Source: Limosilactobacillus gorillae (GTDB taxonomy: Bacteria > Bacillota > Bacilli > Lactobacillales > Lactobacillaceae). From it: 37,601 nt of DNA. The notes below the pieces were generated by a model. That model was not told the DNA's origin, did no database searches, and saw only the letters and a program-made list of their open reading frames with translations. The stretch spans positions 1 to 37,601 of the forward strand of contig NZ_BCAH01000027.1 in assembly GCF_001293735.1 (NCBI RefSeq), written 5' to 3'. The translations under genes and the position numbers were made by a program. Of this stretch, positions 1 to 7,824 are shown piece after piece. How positions within the stretch are numbered: position 1 is the stretch's first letter; each line of letters starts with the position of its first letter.

Positions 1-36
1 CGGTTCTAGGCCCCTTTAATTAACCCACAGCCCCAT

Positions 37-978
37 TTATTTGTCAAAGTCATATAGCTCAGTTGAGAGGTAACGGTCCCCACCATCAGGAGCCACTGTA
101 ACGACTTTCTTACCACTCCCCAACTGCTTTGCTAATTGAAGGGCACCGTAAACATTCGCCCCGGCCGAGATCCCCAGGGAAATGCCCTCACGGCGGCCAA
201 CCTCTTGAGCGGTCTTGATTGCGTCATCGCTGGCGACTTCAATCACCCCATCGTAAATTTGTTGGTCCAAAGTGGCCGGGATGAAGCCAGCCGAAATCCC
301 CTGGATCTTGTGTTTACCGCCATGTCCCTCTTTAAGTAGCGGTGACTCAGCTGGTTCTAGGGCGTAAACCTTAACCTGATCGTCAGCAGCGGCGGCCTTC
401 TTAAGAGCCCGTCCAACCCCGGTCAGGGTTCCCCCGGTCCCAACCCCAGCCACAAAGGCATCAGGAAGGTTATCCATGCCAAAGGCGTTGATAATCTCTT
501 GACCAGTCATCTGCTCGTGAATAGCTGGGTTAGCTAGGTTTTCAAACTGCATTGGCATGAAGTAACCCTTTTCTTGGACTAACTCGGTTGCCTTGTCAAT
601 TGAGCCCTGCATTCCAGTATCTCCCGGCGTCAGGATCAGTTCCGCTCCGTAACCCTGCATCATCTTGCGCCGTTCAACCGACATCGTTTCCGGCATCACA
701 ATTACCAGGTGGTAACCCTTAGCTGCCGCTACCATTGCCAAGCCGATTCCGGTGTTTCCTGAAGTTGGCTCCACAATCGTACCACCGGGTACAAGCTTCC
801 CCTCTCGCTCAGCCTTTTCAATCATTGCTAGGGCAATTCGGTCTTTAATCGAACCACCGGGGTTTAAAAACTCCAGCTTGACGTAAACATCCGCCATTTC
901 CGGCTCCACCAGTCGATTAAGTTTTACCATGGGAGTATTCCCAATTAATTGATCCACAGAATCAAAAACCCTTGTCAT
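37..978 (-). CDS. cysK: Cysteine synthase A (O-acetylserine sulfhydrylase)
   Basis: Cytoplasmic PLP enzyme that makes cysteine from O-acetylserine and sulfide. The 313-residue protein has the GNTPMVKL start, the PLP lysine in GGSIKD (about K45), the PTSGNTG substrate loop (71-77) and the phosphate-binding GTGGT loop (about 180-184), all typical of CysK/CysM. A longer reading frame begins 7 codons upstream, but a purine-rich GGAAGAGGCAGG sits inside that extension directly before the ATG at 978, so I chose the shorter form. It lies 20 bases after metA and is probably the last gene of trxB-metA-cysK. A cystathionine beta-synthase type activity cannot be excluded by eye, but the length without a regulatory domain fits CysK. 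Confidence 0.93.
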   Translation of the reverse strand: MTRVFDSVDQLIGNTPMVKLNRLVEPEMADVYVKLEFLNPGGSIKDRIALAMIEKAEREGKLVPGGTIVEPTSGNTGIGLAMVAAAKGYHLVIVMPETMSVERRKMMQGYGAELILTPGDTGMQGSIDKATELVQEKGYFMPMQFENLANPAIHEQMTGQEIINAFGMDNLPDAFVAGVGTGGTLTGVGRALKKAAAADDQVKVYALEPAESPLLKEGHGGKHKIQGISAGFIPATLDQQIYDGVIEVASDDAIKTAQEVGRREGISLGISAGANVYGALQLAKQLGSGKKVVTVAPDGGDRYLSTELYDFDK

Positions 979-998
979 CCTGCCTCTTCCTTTCATCA

Positions 999-1811
999 TT
1001 AACCGATTTTACAAACCTTGATTGAACGCTCGGCAGCCACCAAGCGTACCCAATTATCAAAATACTGGGCCTGCGTTTTTTGCCAGCCAAAGCGGGGATC
1101 TTTCATCGCCACTTCATCTTGAAAGTAGTGGCTGGGCCGTTGGTAGTGACGCTCCGGGTGTGCGGCGATCTCACGCTGATATTCCTCTAACAGAGCATTT
1201 TGCCCGTATTCAAGGTGGGCAAACAAGAAGCTTTGCCCTTCACTACCCCGGGCAGACGTCAGGTACCCCTCCTTGGAGCGGGCTGTCACAGTCAAGTTGG
1301 CCCCAATCTGTTCCTCATTTAACTCAGCATAGCGAGCGTGAGGTGCCAGAAAAATCCGGGGGATGTTCGTTAATAAGGGGTCTGGCGCCACTACCTGGTT
1401 CTCAAAGACACCAAAGTACTTCTTGGCCAACCGGTGCTTACCCACTCCATAAAGGTAGTTAGCCGCCACCATCGCCCCCCAACAGACGTAGAGCTGAACG
1501 ACATGGGCCTGGTTTAACGCATCGATCAAATTGCGGACCTCATCGATATATTCAACTTCATCGTAGGCCAGGTTTTCCACCGGAGCCCCGGTAATGATAA
1601 AACCATCCATGGCAGTGGCTTGCTTTAAGTCCAAGGGCAAAGAAATTTTAGCAACTAGCTCGGGGACTGGCCGATCGGCATAGTGGCTTACCGGGTAAAA
1701 GAAGGTAACTGATACCGGTTGACCAGCTTGCTTTAAAAGCCGTTCGAACCGTTGCTGGGTGGCCACCTTGTCGTGCATGAGATTTAAAATCCCAATTCGT
1801 ATGGGCGCCAT
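999..1811 (-). CDS. metA: MetA/HTS-family homoserine (or serine) O-acyltransferase
   Basis: Member of the homoserine transsuccinylase family, which acylates the hydroxyl of homoserine from acyl-CoA. The family catalytic residues are visible: Cys110 in LYVCWG, and His199 and Glu201 in AHLEYG. Glu79 in TGAPVEN stands at the position that in characterised family members gives acetyl-CoA rather than succinyl-CoA preference, so I infer an acetyltransferase. At 270 residues it is about 30 shorter than typical MetA: it starts almost directly at the IGILNLM strand and lacks the usual N-terminal leader. The ribosome site GAGGTGGTG is well placed. It sits between trxB and cysK, and no cysE is in the window, so serine acetylation to feed CysK is a possible alternative role. 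Confidence 0.85.
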   Translation of the reverse strand: MAPIRIGILNLMHDKVATQQRFERLLKQAGQPVSVTFFYPVSHYADRPVPELVAKISLPLDLKQATAMDGFIITGAPVENLAYDEVEYIDEVRNLIDALNQAHVVQLYVCWGAMVAANYLYGVGKHRLAKKYFGVFENQVVAPDPLLTNIPRIFLAPHARYAELNEEQIGANLTVTARSKEGYLTSARGSEGQSFLFAHLEYGQNALLEEYQREIAAHPERHYQRPSHYFQDEVAMKDPRFGWQKTQAQYFDNWVRLVAAERSIKVCKIG

Positions 1812-1829
1812 CGTTTCACCACCTCATTA

Positions 1830-2771
1830 CTAGAAATTTTCACTGACATAGTTAAAAACTTGTTGACCAGCAATTGCCCCATCACCGACTGCCGTGGCAA
1901 TTTGGCGCAGTACAGTGTTGCGAACATCTCCAACAGCGTACACGCCGGTAATGCTAGTAGCCATCTTTTCATCGGTCTTAATCCAGCCTTGCTCATCTAA
2001 GATATTAAGGTCCTTGAAGGCGCTCGTCATCGGCACAACTCCCACGTAAATAAAGACCCCGTCAGCATCGATATAGCCGTCCGTGTTCATTTCGTTGTTG
2101 TGGGTTTTAACACCGGTTACCTTGTTTTCATCACCCATGATTTCAGTCACTTCGGTATTAAAGATGAACTCCATCTTTTCGTTCTTCTCGGCCCGTTCCT
2201 GAGCCACCATCTGGGCCCTTAGGTAGTCATGGCGAACCAAGACGGTTACCTTGTCGGCAAACTGAGTTAGGTACATTCCCTCTTCAACGGCGGAGTCTCC
2301 GCCACCGACTACAATTAGGTGCTTATTGCGGAAAAAGGCCCCGTCACAAACGGCACAGTAAGAAACACCCCGACCAGAATATTCCTGTTCACCAGGAACA
2401 CCGAGCTTACGTTGATCAGATCCAGTGGCGATCACTACGGCCTTAGCAATGAAGGTATCCCCCATGTCAGTCACTACACGCTTAGTGCCGTCTTCGTTAA
2501 CCGTTAGCACCGTTACTACTCCATAGCTGTAGGTTGCTCCAAATTGGGTTGCCCCATCATACATATCCTGAGCCAATTCCGGTCCCTGAATTGTCTTAAA
2601 CCCAGTGTAGTTTTCAATGGCGGCAGTGTTATTAAGGTTCCCGCCGTAAATTCCCCGATCTAACAGCAATACGGACAGATTCGCCCGCGAGGCGTACATT
2701 GCCGCCGTCATCCCGCCAGGACCGGCCCCAATTACCACCACGTCATAATTAGTTTGTTTCTCATCTGCCAT
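1830..2771 (-). CDS. trxB: Thioredoxin-disulfide reductase
   Basis: FAD-dependent NADPH:thioredoxin reductase, 313 residues, the normal low-molecular-weight bacterial size. The FAD-binding GAGPGG is at 15-20, the redox-active CAVC pair at C139/C142, the NADPH-binding GGGDSA at 156-161 and the C-terminal FAD motif GVYAVGD near residue 276. AAAGGAG precedes the ATG at good spacing. It heads the likely operon trxB-metA-cysK (18 bases to metA), linking thiol redox balance with cysteine supply. In related lactobacilli trxB often follows galU (recalled context, not checked); here the aminotransferase and cupin genes separate them. Confidence 0.97.
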   Translation of the reverse strand: MADEKQTNYDVVVIGAGPGGMTAAMYASRANLSVLLLDRGIYGGNLNNTAAIENYTGFKTIQGPELAQDMYDGATQFGATYSYGVVTVLTVNEDGTKRVVTDMGDTFIAKAVVIATGSDQRKLGVPGEQEYSGRGVSYCAVCDGAFFRNKHLIVVGGGDSAVEEGMYLTQFADKVTVLVRHDYLRAQMVAQERAEKNEKMEFIFNTEVTEIMGDENKVTGVKTHNNEMNTDGYIDADGVFIYVGVVPMTSAFKDLNILDEQGWIKTDEKMATSITGVYAVGDVRNTVLRQIATAVGDGAIAGQQVFNYVSENF

Positions 2772-2814
2772 CGTACTTTCTCCTTTAACTCTCGCTTTTT
2801 CATATGTTGATTCT

Positions 2815-2844
2815 ATGATACTTGCCTGCTAAAGGAAAGTCTAA
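2815..2844 (-). promoter_or_regulatory. Candidate trxB promoter
   Basis: On the minus strand TTAGAC and TATCAT are separated by 18 bases, about 45 bases before the trxB ATG. This is a moderate sigma-A match with no obvious operator. Assignment is by inspection only. Confidence 0.4.
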
Positions 2845-2876
2845 CAATTTAACTTACTTTTTATTAGTTAAAAAGT

Positions 2877-2967
2877 AAAAACGCTCTAAACCCGAAGTGA
2901 AGTACCCTAAAATCGTTAGACATCCCTCTAACAATTTTAAGGTACTTCAAAGGTCACGAGCGCTTTT
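2877..2967 (-). terminator. Long imperfect inverted repeat, probable terminator of the cupin gene
   Basis: A 22-base stem (2899-2920 with 2927-2948, only two non-Watson-Crick positions, 6-base loop) lies inside a second inverted repeat (2877-2886 AAAAACGCTC with 2958-2967 GAGCGCTTTT, one mismatch). It starts 10 bases beyond the cupin stop codon and has A and T tracts at its outer ends, so it can act as a bidirectional terminator insulating trxB. The nested 91-base architecture is longer than the other terminators here; a small dispersed repeat element is an alternative. Confidence 0.6.
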
Positions 2968-2977
2968 GTATTTAACT

Positions 2978-3397
2978 TTAGTTGTCCAACTTGGCGTAAT
3001 CACCGTCGGAAACTTCTTCTAGCCATTCCGATGACCCCTTAGTAATGGCCACGTGGCTAAACCAGGAATCTTTAGTTGCTCCGTGCCAGTGCTTAACCCC
3101 CTCGTGAATGGCGATTGCATCACCGGGACGCAACTTTTGGGCTGGCTTACCCCACTCTTGGTACCAGCCTTCACCGGCGGTCACCAGGAGCAATTGGTAA
3201 CCATTGTGGTGAATGTGCCAGTTATTACGGCAACCCGGTTCAAAGCTGACGTTAGCTACGTGAACGTCTACGTTATCATCGGGGGTGATCAAGTTATTCA
3301 GATATGAATTCCCGATAAAGTACTTAGCAAAGGCAATGTTCTTCTCCCCAAAGCCAAATTGGCCATTTTTTACTGTTTCTTCATTTTTTACCATCAT
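2978..3397 (-). CDS. Single-domain cupin protein
   Basis: Small beta-barrel cupin of 138-139 residues. The first metal motif is WHIHHNGYQ (H61, H63, Q68) and the second PGDAIAIHEGVKHWHGA (H103, H105). This is a normal metal-binding set, with Gln in place of the usual Glu. GGAGG lies 5 bases before one ATG and 8 before the next, so the start is 3397 or 3394; an upstream ATG at 3409 overlaps the GGAGG and is unlikely. The protein resembles cupins that accompany carboxymuconolactone-decarboxylase-like proteins, but no such partner is here and the substrate is unknown. It appears to be monocistronic, ended by the hairpin at 2877-2967. Confidence 0.8.
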   Translation of the reverse strand: MMVKNEETVKNGQFGFGEKNIAFAKYFIGNSYLNNLITPDDNVDVHVANVSFEPGCRNNWHIHHNGYQLLLVTAGEGWYQEWGKPAQKLRPGDAIAIHEGVKHWHGATKDSWFSHVAITKGSSEWLEEVSDGDYAKLDN

Positions 3398-3499
3398 AAG
3401 GTCCTCCATTCACATGTTTTAGTGGTCTTATAATAGCGCTGAAAAATCAAAATGTGAAAGACCTGTTTTGACTTATTTTCCATACCTAACATGAATTAA

Positions 3500-4474
3500 T
3501 TATTCACCCTGACCGCGTTGCTGACGAGTCGATTCCGCCAAGTGAACCAGGTTCCGCAAAAAGTTATGGGTATCGGCCTGATAACCGTACTTTTGCCCCA
3601 GATCGTAAAGATAACCGTTGATGTAGTCAACTTCGGTTGGTCGGTTCTTACTCATGTCTTGATACATAGATGGGTAGTGAAGCGGGTTGGAAACAGCTGA
3701 GACATAGTAAATTGTCTCCCACTCCTGTTCCCGGGTCGAAAGTAGCTGGATACCGGCCCGTTCAACCACGTCATAGGCCTCATTAATGAGCTGCCTGCCC
3801 AGTTTTTCGGCCGCCGGTGACTTGATGAACTGCCCCATTTGAATCTCAAAGAGGGTGCAAATCGTATTAATGACCGAGTTAAAAACAACCTTGGTTAAAA
3901 GGGTCCCGTAGAAATTATCGGTGAGGTTGCAATGAATGTTAGCCTGTTCAAAATCGGCCACTATCTCCTTAACCCGTGGGTCGTCAACGTTACCGCTTTG
4001 CGGGGCCAAGTTGATGGATCCGGCCCCCGGCTTGCCGATAAAGTCGACATCGCCAGCCTTATTCAAGACGGTCCCGATTAAACAGGTTCCACCGATCACA
4101 TTTTCCTTAGGGAAGTACTGGTTAATCTTTTCAATATGCCCCATCCCATTCATTCCAGTGAAGACATACTGATGGTCTGGCTTAAAGAAGTGACGGCTGC
4201 GCTCTAAAAGATTCTGTAAAGTCATCTGCTTAGCAAAGACGATTAAAACATCCGGATCGCCATGATAATTTTCCGGACTGTCAATGTTAATGGGAACCAG
4301 GTGACGATTTTGGTGATCACGAGAAACAAAGACCCCACCTTGTTCCTTGATCGTATCAACTTGTGGCTGCCAGTTATCGATAAAGTCCACCTTGGCCCCC
4401 ATCAACTCCTGTAACAATACCCCAAAGCGTAATCCCATCGCACCGGCTCCTAAAACTGCGTATGATCGTGCCAT
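3500..4474 (-). CDS. panE: 2-dehydropantoate 2-reductase family (PanE-like keto acid reductase)
   Basis: NAD(P)-dependent 6-phosphogluconate-dehydrogenase-fold reductase of 324 residues. The dinucleotide motif GAGAMG is at 9-14. The family's catalytic lysine is in LLTKVVFN (K195), with N199 and N203 following in the helix. The start is set by AGGAGG 8 bases before the ATG at 4474; an upstream ATG would add 8 residues and bury this site. The family reduces ketopantoate to pantoate, but in lactic acid bacteria a PanE homologue is known to act as a D-2-hydroxyacid dehydrogenase on branched-chain keto acids. Placement right after an aminotransferase, with no other pantothenate gene in view, makes that second role attractive (inference). 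Confidence 0.85.
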   Translation of the reverse strand: MARSYAVLGAGAMGLRFGVLLQELMGAKVDFIDNWQPQVDTIKEQGGVFVSRDHQNRHLVPINIDSPENYHGDPDVLIVFAKQMTLQNLLERSRHFFKPDHQYVFTGMNGMGHIEKINQYFPKENVIGGTCLIGTVLNKAGDVDFIGKPGAGSINLAPQSGNVDDPRVKEIVADFEQANIHCNLTDNFYGTLLTKVVFNSVINTICTLFEIQMGQFIKSPAAEKLGRQLINEAYDVVERAGIQLLSTREQEWETIYYVSAVSNPLHYPSMYQDMSKNRPTEVDYINGYLYDLGQKYGYQADTHNFLRNLVHLAESTRQQRGQGE

Positions 4475-4503
4475 TACTATTCCCTCCTGTGTACTCATGT
4501 TAG

Positions 4504-5682
4504 CTAATCAAATAGGTGTAAATTGCCAATCCGTTCAACCGCCTCTACCAGTCGCTCCGGTTCAATTAAGAGTCCAATGCGGACATAGCCCTCCCCATGT
4601 TGGCCAAAGCCATTGGCAGGAGCTACAGCGACGGCCGTCTTATCCAACAAGAGATCGGCAAAGCTCTGCGACGTGTACCCCTTTGGCACCGGCATATAGG
4701 TGTAGAAGGTTCCCCCCGGTACAATCGGGTGCCAGCCAATTCGTTCAGCCGCCTGAATGAAGGCGTCTCGCCGTTCTTGGTAACGAGCCACATTCTCTTG
4801 AATTGCTCGATCGCGGCGTGGATCAGTTATGGCATCGATGGCGGCATATTGCAGGGCCGGGAAAAGGGAGACAAAGAGGTGGTCTTGAATTAAGTTCAGG
4901 GCCTCAATGATGTCCCGGTTACCGACCGCAAAGGCAATTCGCCAGCCAGCCATATTGAATGTCTTGGAGTAGGTGTAAAATTCAATTCCAACCTCCTTAG
5001 CCCCAGGGGTCTGCATAAACGAAATCGGTGTCTTACCATCAAAACCTAGCGCTCCATAAGCAAAATCAGAAATAACCCCCACGTGGTACTTTTTAGCCCA
5101 GGCTACCAACTGCTCGTAAAAACCTGGCGTTGCCACCGCCCCAGTTGGATTGTTCGGGTAGTTGACATAAATTAACTTGGCTCGTTCAGCAACCTCTTTT
5201 GGAATATCATTTAGATTGGGTAAAAAGTAATTCTCCTCCTTAAGCGGGTAGGTCTCATACTTGACCTTACCAAGGGCCGCCCCAGAAAGGTAGTCAGGGT
5301 AGCCCGGATCAGGTAGTAAAAGAGTATCGCCCGGATTCATCAACGCCCACGGCAGCTCGACAAGGCCAATCTTAGAGCCGCCTAAGATAGCAACCTCTTT
5401 TTCGGGATTAAAGCAAGCGCCATATTTCTCCTCGTAAAAGTCGGCGGCCGCCTTCTTAAAGGCTGGCAGCCCCCTAAAACGGGAATACTTATGAGTAGCC
5501 GGATCGGCAACCCACTTCTGGGTGGCCTCCACGATGTATTCCGGCGTAGGCTTATCCGGGTTTCCCTGGCCCAGGTTAATTACGTCCGCTCCAGTGGCTA
5601 CCTTGGCGTTAACCTTGGCAACTAAGTTAGCAAAAAACTGTTTGGGAAGGCCCTGCAATAATCTTGATTCGGTAAATTCCAT
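4504..5682 (-). CDS. Class I PLP aminotransferase, MtnE-like
   Basis: Fold-type I aminotransferase of 392 residues. Visible are the VINLGQGNPD start, YPNNPTG (about 175-181), the PLP-binding Asp in SDFAYG (about D206), the Schiff-base lysine in YSKTFNMAGWR (K240) and the C-terminal Arg in GYVRIGLL. The N-terminus (LPKQFFANLVAKVN) resembles, from memory, the Bacillus methionine-salvage aminotransferase MtnE/YkrV. That group uses glutamine to aminate keto acids such as ketomethiobutyrate. It lies 17 bases after an omega-amidase-like gene, as in glutamine-transaminase/omega-amidase pairs, and upstream of panE. LL-diaminopimelate aminotransferase-like or PatA-like function is the alternative. Confidence 0.85.
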   Translation of the reverse strand: MEFTESRLLQGLPKQFFANLVAKVNAKVATGADVINLGQGNPDKPTPEYIVEATQKWVADPATHKYSRFRGLPAFKKAAADFYEEKYGACFNPEKEVAILGGSKIGLVELPWALMNPGDTLLLPDPGYPDYLSGAALGKVKYETYPLKEENYFLPNLNDIPKEVAERAKLIYVNYPNNPTGAVATPGFYEQLVAWAKKYHVGVISDFAYGALGFDGKTPISFMQTPGAKEVGIEFYTYSKTFNMAGWRIAFAVGNRDIIEALNLIQDHLFVSLFPALQYAAIDAITDPRRDRAIQENVARYQERRDAFIQAAERIGWHPIVPGGTFYTYMPVPKGYTSQSFADLLLDKTAVAVAPANGFGQHGEGYVRIGLLIEPERLVEAVERIGNLHLFD

Positions 5683-5699
5683 CTCTACTTGCTTCCTTT

Positions 5700-6485
5700 C
5701 TATTGATAAAGGTCGGGGCGTCGATCGGAAAAGACGGGAATCGATCCCCGAATTGAATAGACCTCTTCCGGATCAAAGTCAACATAAGAAAGCCCCGTGG
5801 CGTCGTTTGCCTCAAACAAAATTTTTCCCCATGGGTCGATCACCAAGGACTGGCCCCCAAAGCGATTGTTAGAATCAGCACCAGTCTGATTGACTGCCAC
5901 CACGAAGCACTGGTTTTCGATTGCCCGGGCTTGGTTCAAAATTCGCCAGTGATCAATACGCTGAACGGGCCAGGCCGCTGGTAAAAAGAGAACTTGGCTT
6001 TCTCCCCTTGAAATCGTTCGTAACCACTCTGGAAAGCGAAGGTCATAGCAAATAGCACTAACTGCTTTCACCCCGTCGAGTTTAAAGTAGTTTGGTTCAC
6101 TACCGGCTGAAATGAAATCATCCTCATTCATTAGGCCAAAGAGGTGAACCTTATCGTAGTGGCCCACCAGCTGACCCCTGGAATTAAAAACGTAGGTGGT
6201 GTTATAAAAATGTTCGCCCCGTTTGATGGCAACTGATCCACCAACAATGCTGACACCATTTCCCTCGGCCAGCTTAGCCAGTGTCGACCGGGTCCTTTCC
6301 CCATTCACATCAGCCAACTTATCCAGTCGCTTAAAGGCGTAACCCGTGTTCCACATCTCGGGAAGTACTACCACGGTGGCTCCCATGGCAGCCGCCTTGT
6401 TAACATCGTCTTTTACCTGCTGGTAATTTTGATCTGGCTGACCCAGCCGAACGTTGAGCTGATCAATTGCCACCCTCATCCTCAT
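5700..6485 (-). CDS. Nitrilase-superfamily amidohydrolase, omega-amidase-like (MtnU/YafV type)
   Basis: Carbon-nitrogen hydrolase of 261 residues with the full catalytic set: Glu43 in LPEMWNTG, Lys112 in YDKVHLF and Cys146 in AICYDLRFPE. Omega-amidases of this kind hydrolyse 2-oxoglutaramate, the product of glutamine transamination, pulling the reaction forward. Pairing with the MtnE-like aminotransferase supports that reading. Family membership is sure; the exact substrate is inferred. The ribosome site GGGAGGAATGAGG precedes the ATG. Two ATGs lie close together (codons 1 and 3 of MRMRV), leaving a two-residue uncertainty. It is the first gene of its operon and follows the structured leader at 6496-6762. 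Confidence 0.85.
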   Translation of the reverse strand: MRMRVAIDQLNVRLGQPDQNYQQVKDDVNKAAAMGATVVVLPEMWNTGYAFKRLDKLADVNGERTRSTLAKLAEGNGVSIVGGSVAIKRGEHFYNTTYVFNSRGQLVGHYDKVHLFGLMNEDDFISAGSEPNYFKLDGVKAVSAICYDLRFPEWLRTISRGESQVLFLPAAWPVQRIDHWRILNQARAIENQCFVVAVNQTGADSNNRFGGQSLVIDPWGKILFEANDATGLSYVDFDPEEVYSIRGSIPVFSDRRPDLYQ

Positions 6486-6495
6486 TCCTCCCTAT

Positions 6496-6535
6496 AAAAA
6501 GTCGTCCCCTGCGTCGATTTAAAACACAAAGGACG
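6496..6535 (-). terminator. Attenuator-type intrinsic terminator in the leader
   Basis: An 11-bp stem (6503-6513 with 6525-6535, including G-U pairs), an 11-base loop and then ACTTTTT on the minus strand. It ends about 10 bases before the amidase start codon, immediately ahead of GGGAGG. Because it lies between promoter and gene, it is a regulated terminator rather than the end of an upstream unit. Confidence 0.7.
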
Positions 6536-6762
6536 GGCTTTGCCATGATATACTTTTTGCCTTCTCCCCATGGCGGTCACCACGGGGAACACTGTCTTCT
6601 TGATGACAACGGTGCTATGTCGACGAAAACTGCCCCCTTATCCCCCGGCTGGGTGACGACGTTTTCAAATGAGCCCCTTTTTTTTAGTAGCCTGTCCCCC
6701 TAACTAAGGGTACCTTGCTTTACTCATCATCACGCTCGTCTTTAATTGTTTTATCATTTATT
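6496..6762 (-). ncRNA. Structured 5' leader of the omega-amidase/aminotransferase operon, class not recognised
   Basis: This ~270-base 5' untranslated stretch fills most of the gap between galU and the amidase gene. Read on the minus strand it has a 9-bp helix (6725-6733 with 6653-6661, all pairs allowed with G-U). It encloses about 60 bases with an AGTA on the 5' side and a TTGAAAA on the 3' side, reminiscent of a loop E. A clean 8-bp hairpin follows (6566-6573 with 6580-6587), then the terminator described separately. Strong helices followed by a terminator right before the ribosome site point to transcription attenuation by a riboswitch or tRNA-sensing element. I could not match the conserved cores of T-box, S-box, lysine, Mg or Mn elements. 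Confidence 0.55.
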
Positions 6763-6797
6763 GATTAGATACTAATCGTTTTCTAATCAAACGTCAA
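6761..6797 (-). promoter_or_regulatory. Promoter with overlapping palindromic operator, omega-amidase operon
   Basis: On the minus strand TTGACG (6792-6797) and TAGTAT (6769-6774) are 17 bases apart, a good sigma-A promoter. The -10 lies inside the perfect palindrome GATTAG-ATA-CTAATC (6763-6777). A third CTAATC copy follows at 6783-6788, so TTGATTAG and CTAATCAA also form an inverted repeat with a 14-base spacer. This layout suggests a repressor site. No regulator gene is adjacent. Confidence 0.6.
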
Positions 6798-6806
6798 CCC
6801 CAGGAA

Positions 6807-6844
6807 AATAAAAAACCACCACCTGATTATTCAGGCAGTGGTTT
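6807..6844 (-). terminator. galU terminator
   Basis: A 14-bp stem (6813-6826 with 6831-6844, two G-U pairs), 4-base loop and T tract on the minus strand, beginning 10 bases after the galU stop. It separates galU from the promoter of the next operon. Confidence 0.85.
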
Positions 6845-6853
6845 GATGAAAAA

Positions 6854-7765
6854 CTACTTGGTTGACTTCTTCTTATCTTCAGCAGCAAATTTGGTCCCTA
6901 ATTCCTTGATGTACTCACGGAGTTCATCCTTAGTTTCTGGGTGCTTCAGGCCGTATTCAATGTTGGTTTCAATCCAGCCAAACTTATTCCCAACGTCGTA
7001 ACGGTGGCCCTTGTATTCATGGGCAAAAACCCGTTGCGTCTTGTTTAAGGTGTTGATGGCATCGGTCAGTTGGATTTCGTTACCCTTGCCCGGCTTGGTC
7101 TTAGCCAAGACATCAAAGATTTCCGGCGTAAAGACGTAGCGGCCAATAATGGCGAGGTCACTTGGAGCGTCCTTCGGATCTGGCTTTTCCACAAAGGAGG
7201 TTACGTTGTACAGACCTGGCATAACTTCTTTACTTGGGTTAATCACCCCGTACTTGGACGTATCTTCATGTGGCACCCGCATAACGGCTAAAGTAGAGGC
7301 CCCAGTTTCTTCGTAACTATTGATTAGTTCCTTAGTCAGTGGTTCGGCATCGCCGTTAATGTTGTTTAAGTCGTCCCCTAACATGACCACGAATGGTTCA
7401 TCACCAATGAAGTCACGGGCAGTTAAAACGGCGTCCCCTAACCCACGTGGGTGAGACTGACGAATGAAGTAAATGTTAATGTCCGTGGTTTCCTGAACTA
7501 ACTTAAGCATCTCATCCTTGTGCTTGTCACGCAGGTTGTCTTCCAACTCTGGGTTTGAATCAAAGTGGTCTTCGATGGAACGCTTGTTTTTCCCATCAAC
7601 CACCACGATGTCTTCAATCCCGGACTTACGTGCTTCTTCAACGATAAATTGAATCGTCGGCTTATCAACGATCGGTAACATTTCCTTTGCTAAGGCCTTG
7701 GTTGCGGGTAAAAACCGCGTCCCTAACCCGGCAGCCGGAATAATTGCTTTTCTTACTTGTTTCAT
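6854..7765 (-). CDS. galU: UTP--glucose-1-phosphate uridylyltransferase
   Basis: Makes UDP-glucose from UTP and glucose-1-phosphate, for glycolipid, teichoic acid or exopolysaccharide precursors and the Leloir pathway. The 303-residue protein begins with the nucleotidyltransferase signature [20 protein letters not shown] (about 11-30), with PIVDKP and FVEKPD downstream as in GalU. Length is normal. GGAAGGA precedes the start at rather long spacing (about 11 bases). It follows gpsA by 59 bases with no terminator between, so it may be the last gene of hprK-lgt-gpsA-galU. Confidence 0.96.
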   Translation of the reverse strand: MKQVRKAIIPAAGLGTRFLPATKALAKEMLPIVDKPTIQFIVEEARKSGIEDIVVVDGKNKRSIEDHFDSNPELEDNLRDKHKDEMLKLVQETTDINIYFIRQSHPRGLGDAVLTARDFIGDEPFVVMLGDDLNNINGDAEPLTKELINSYEETGASTLAVMRVPHEDTSKYGVINPSKEVMPGLYNVTSFVEKPDPKDAPSDLAIIGRYVFTPEIFDVLAKTKPGKGNEIQLTDAINTLNKTQRVFAHEYKGHRYDVGNKFGWIETNIEYGLKHPETKDELREYIKELGTKFAAEDKKKSTK

Positions 7766-7824
7766 ATTAACTTAAATCCTTCCATGCTAAATTCTCGATA
7801 TGGAGCCGCTCTCATTTTACCATA

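Noticed and set aside
1022-1462. 146-residue plus-strand open frame antisense to metA
   Set aside because: Low-complexity composition expected from an antisense frame; metA on the other strand has full catalytic motifs.
6496-6762. T-box, S-box (SAM), lysine, M-box or yybP-ykoY riboswitch in the omega-amidase leader
   Set aside because: Some fragments look similar (AGTA opposite GAAA, GTGGTGACCGC, GGCTACT), but none of the full conserved cores is present, so I left the class open.
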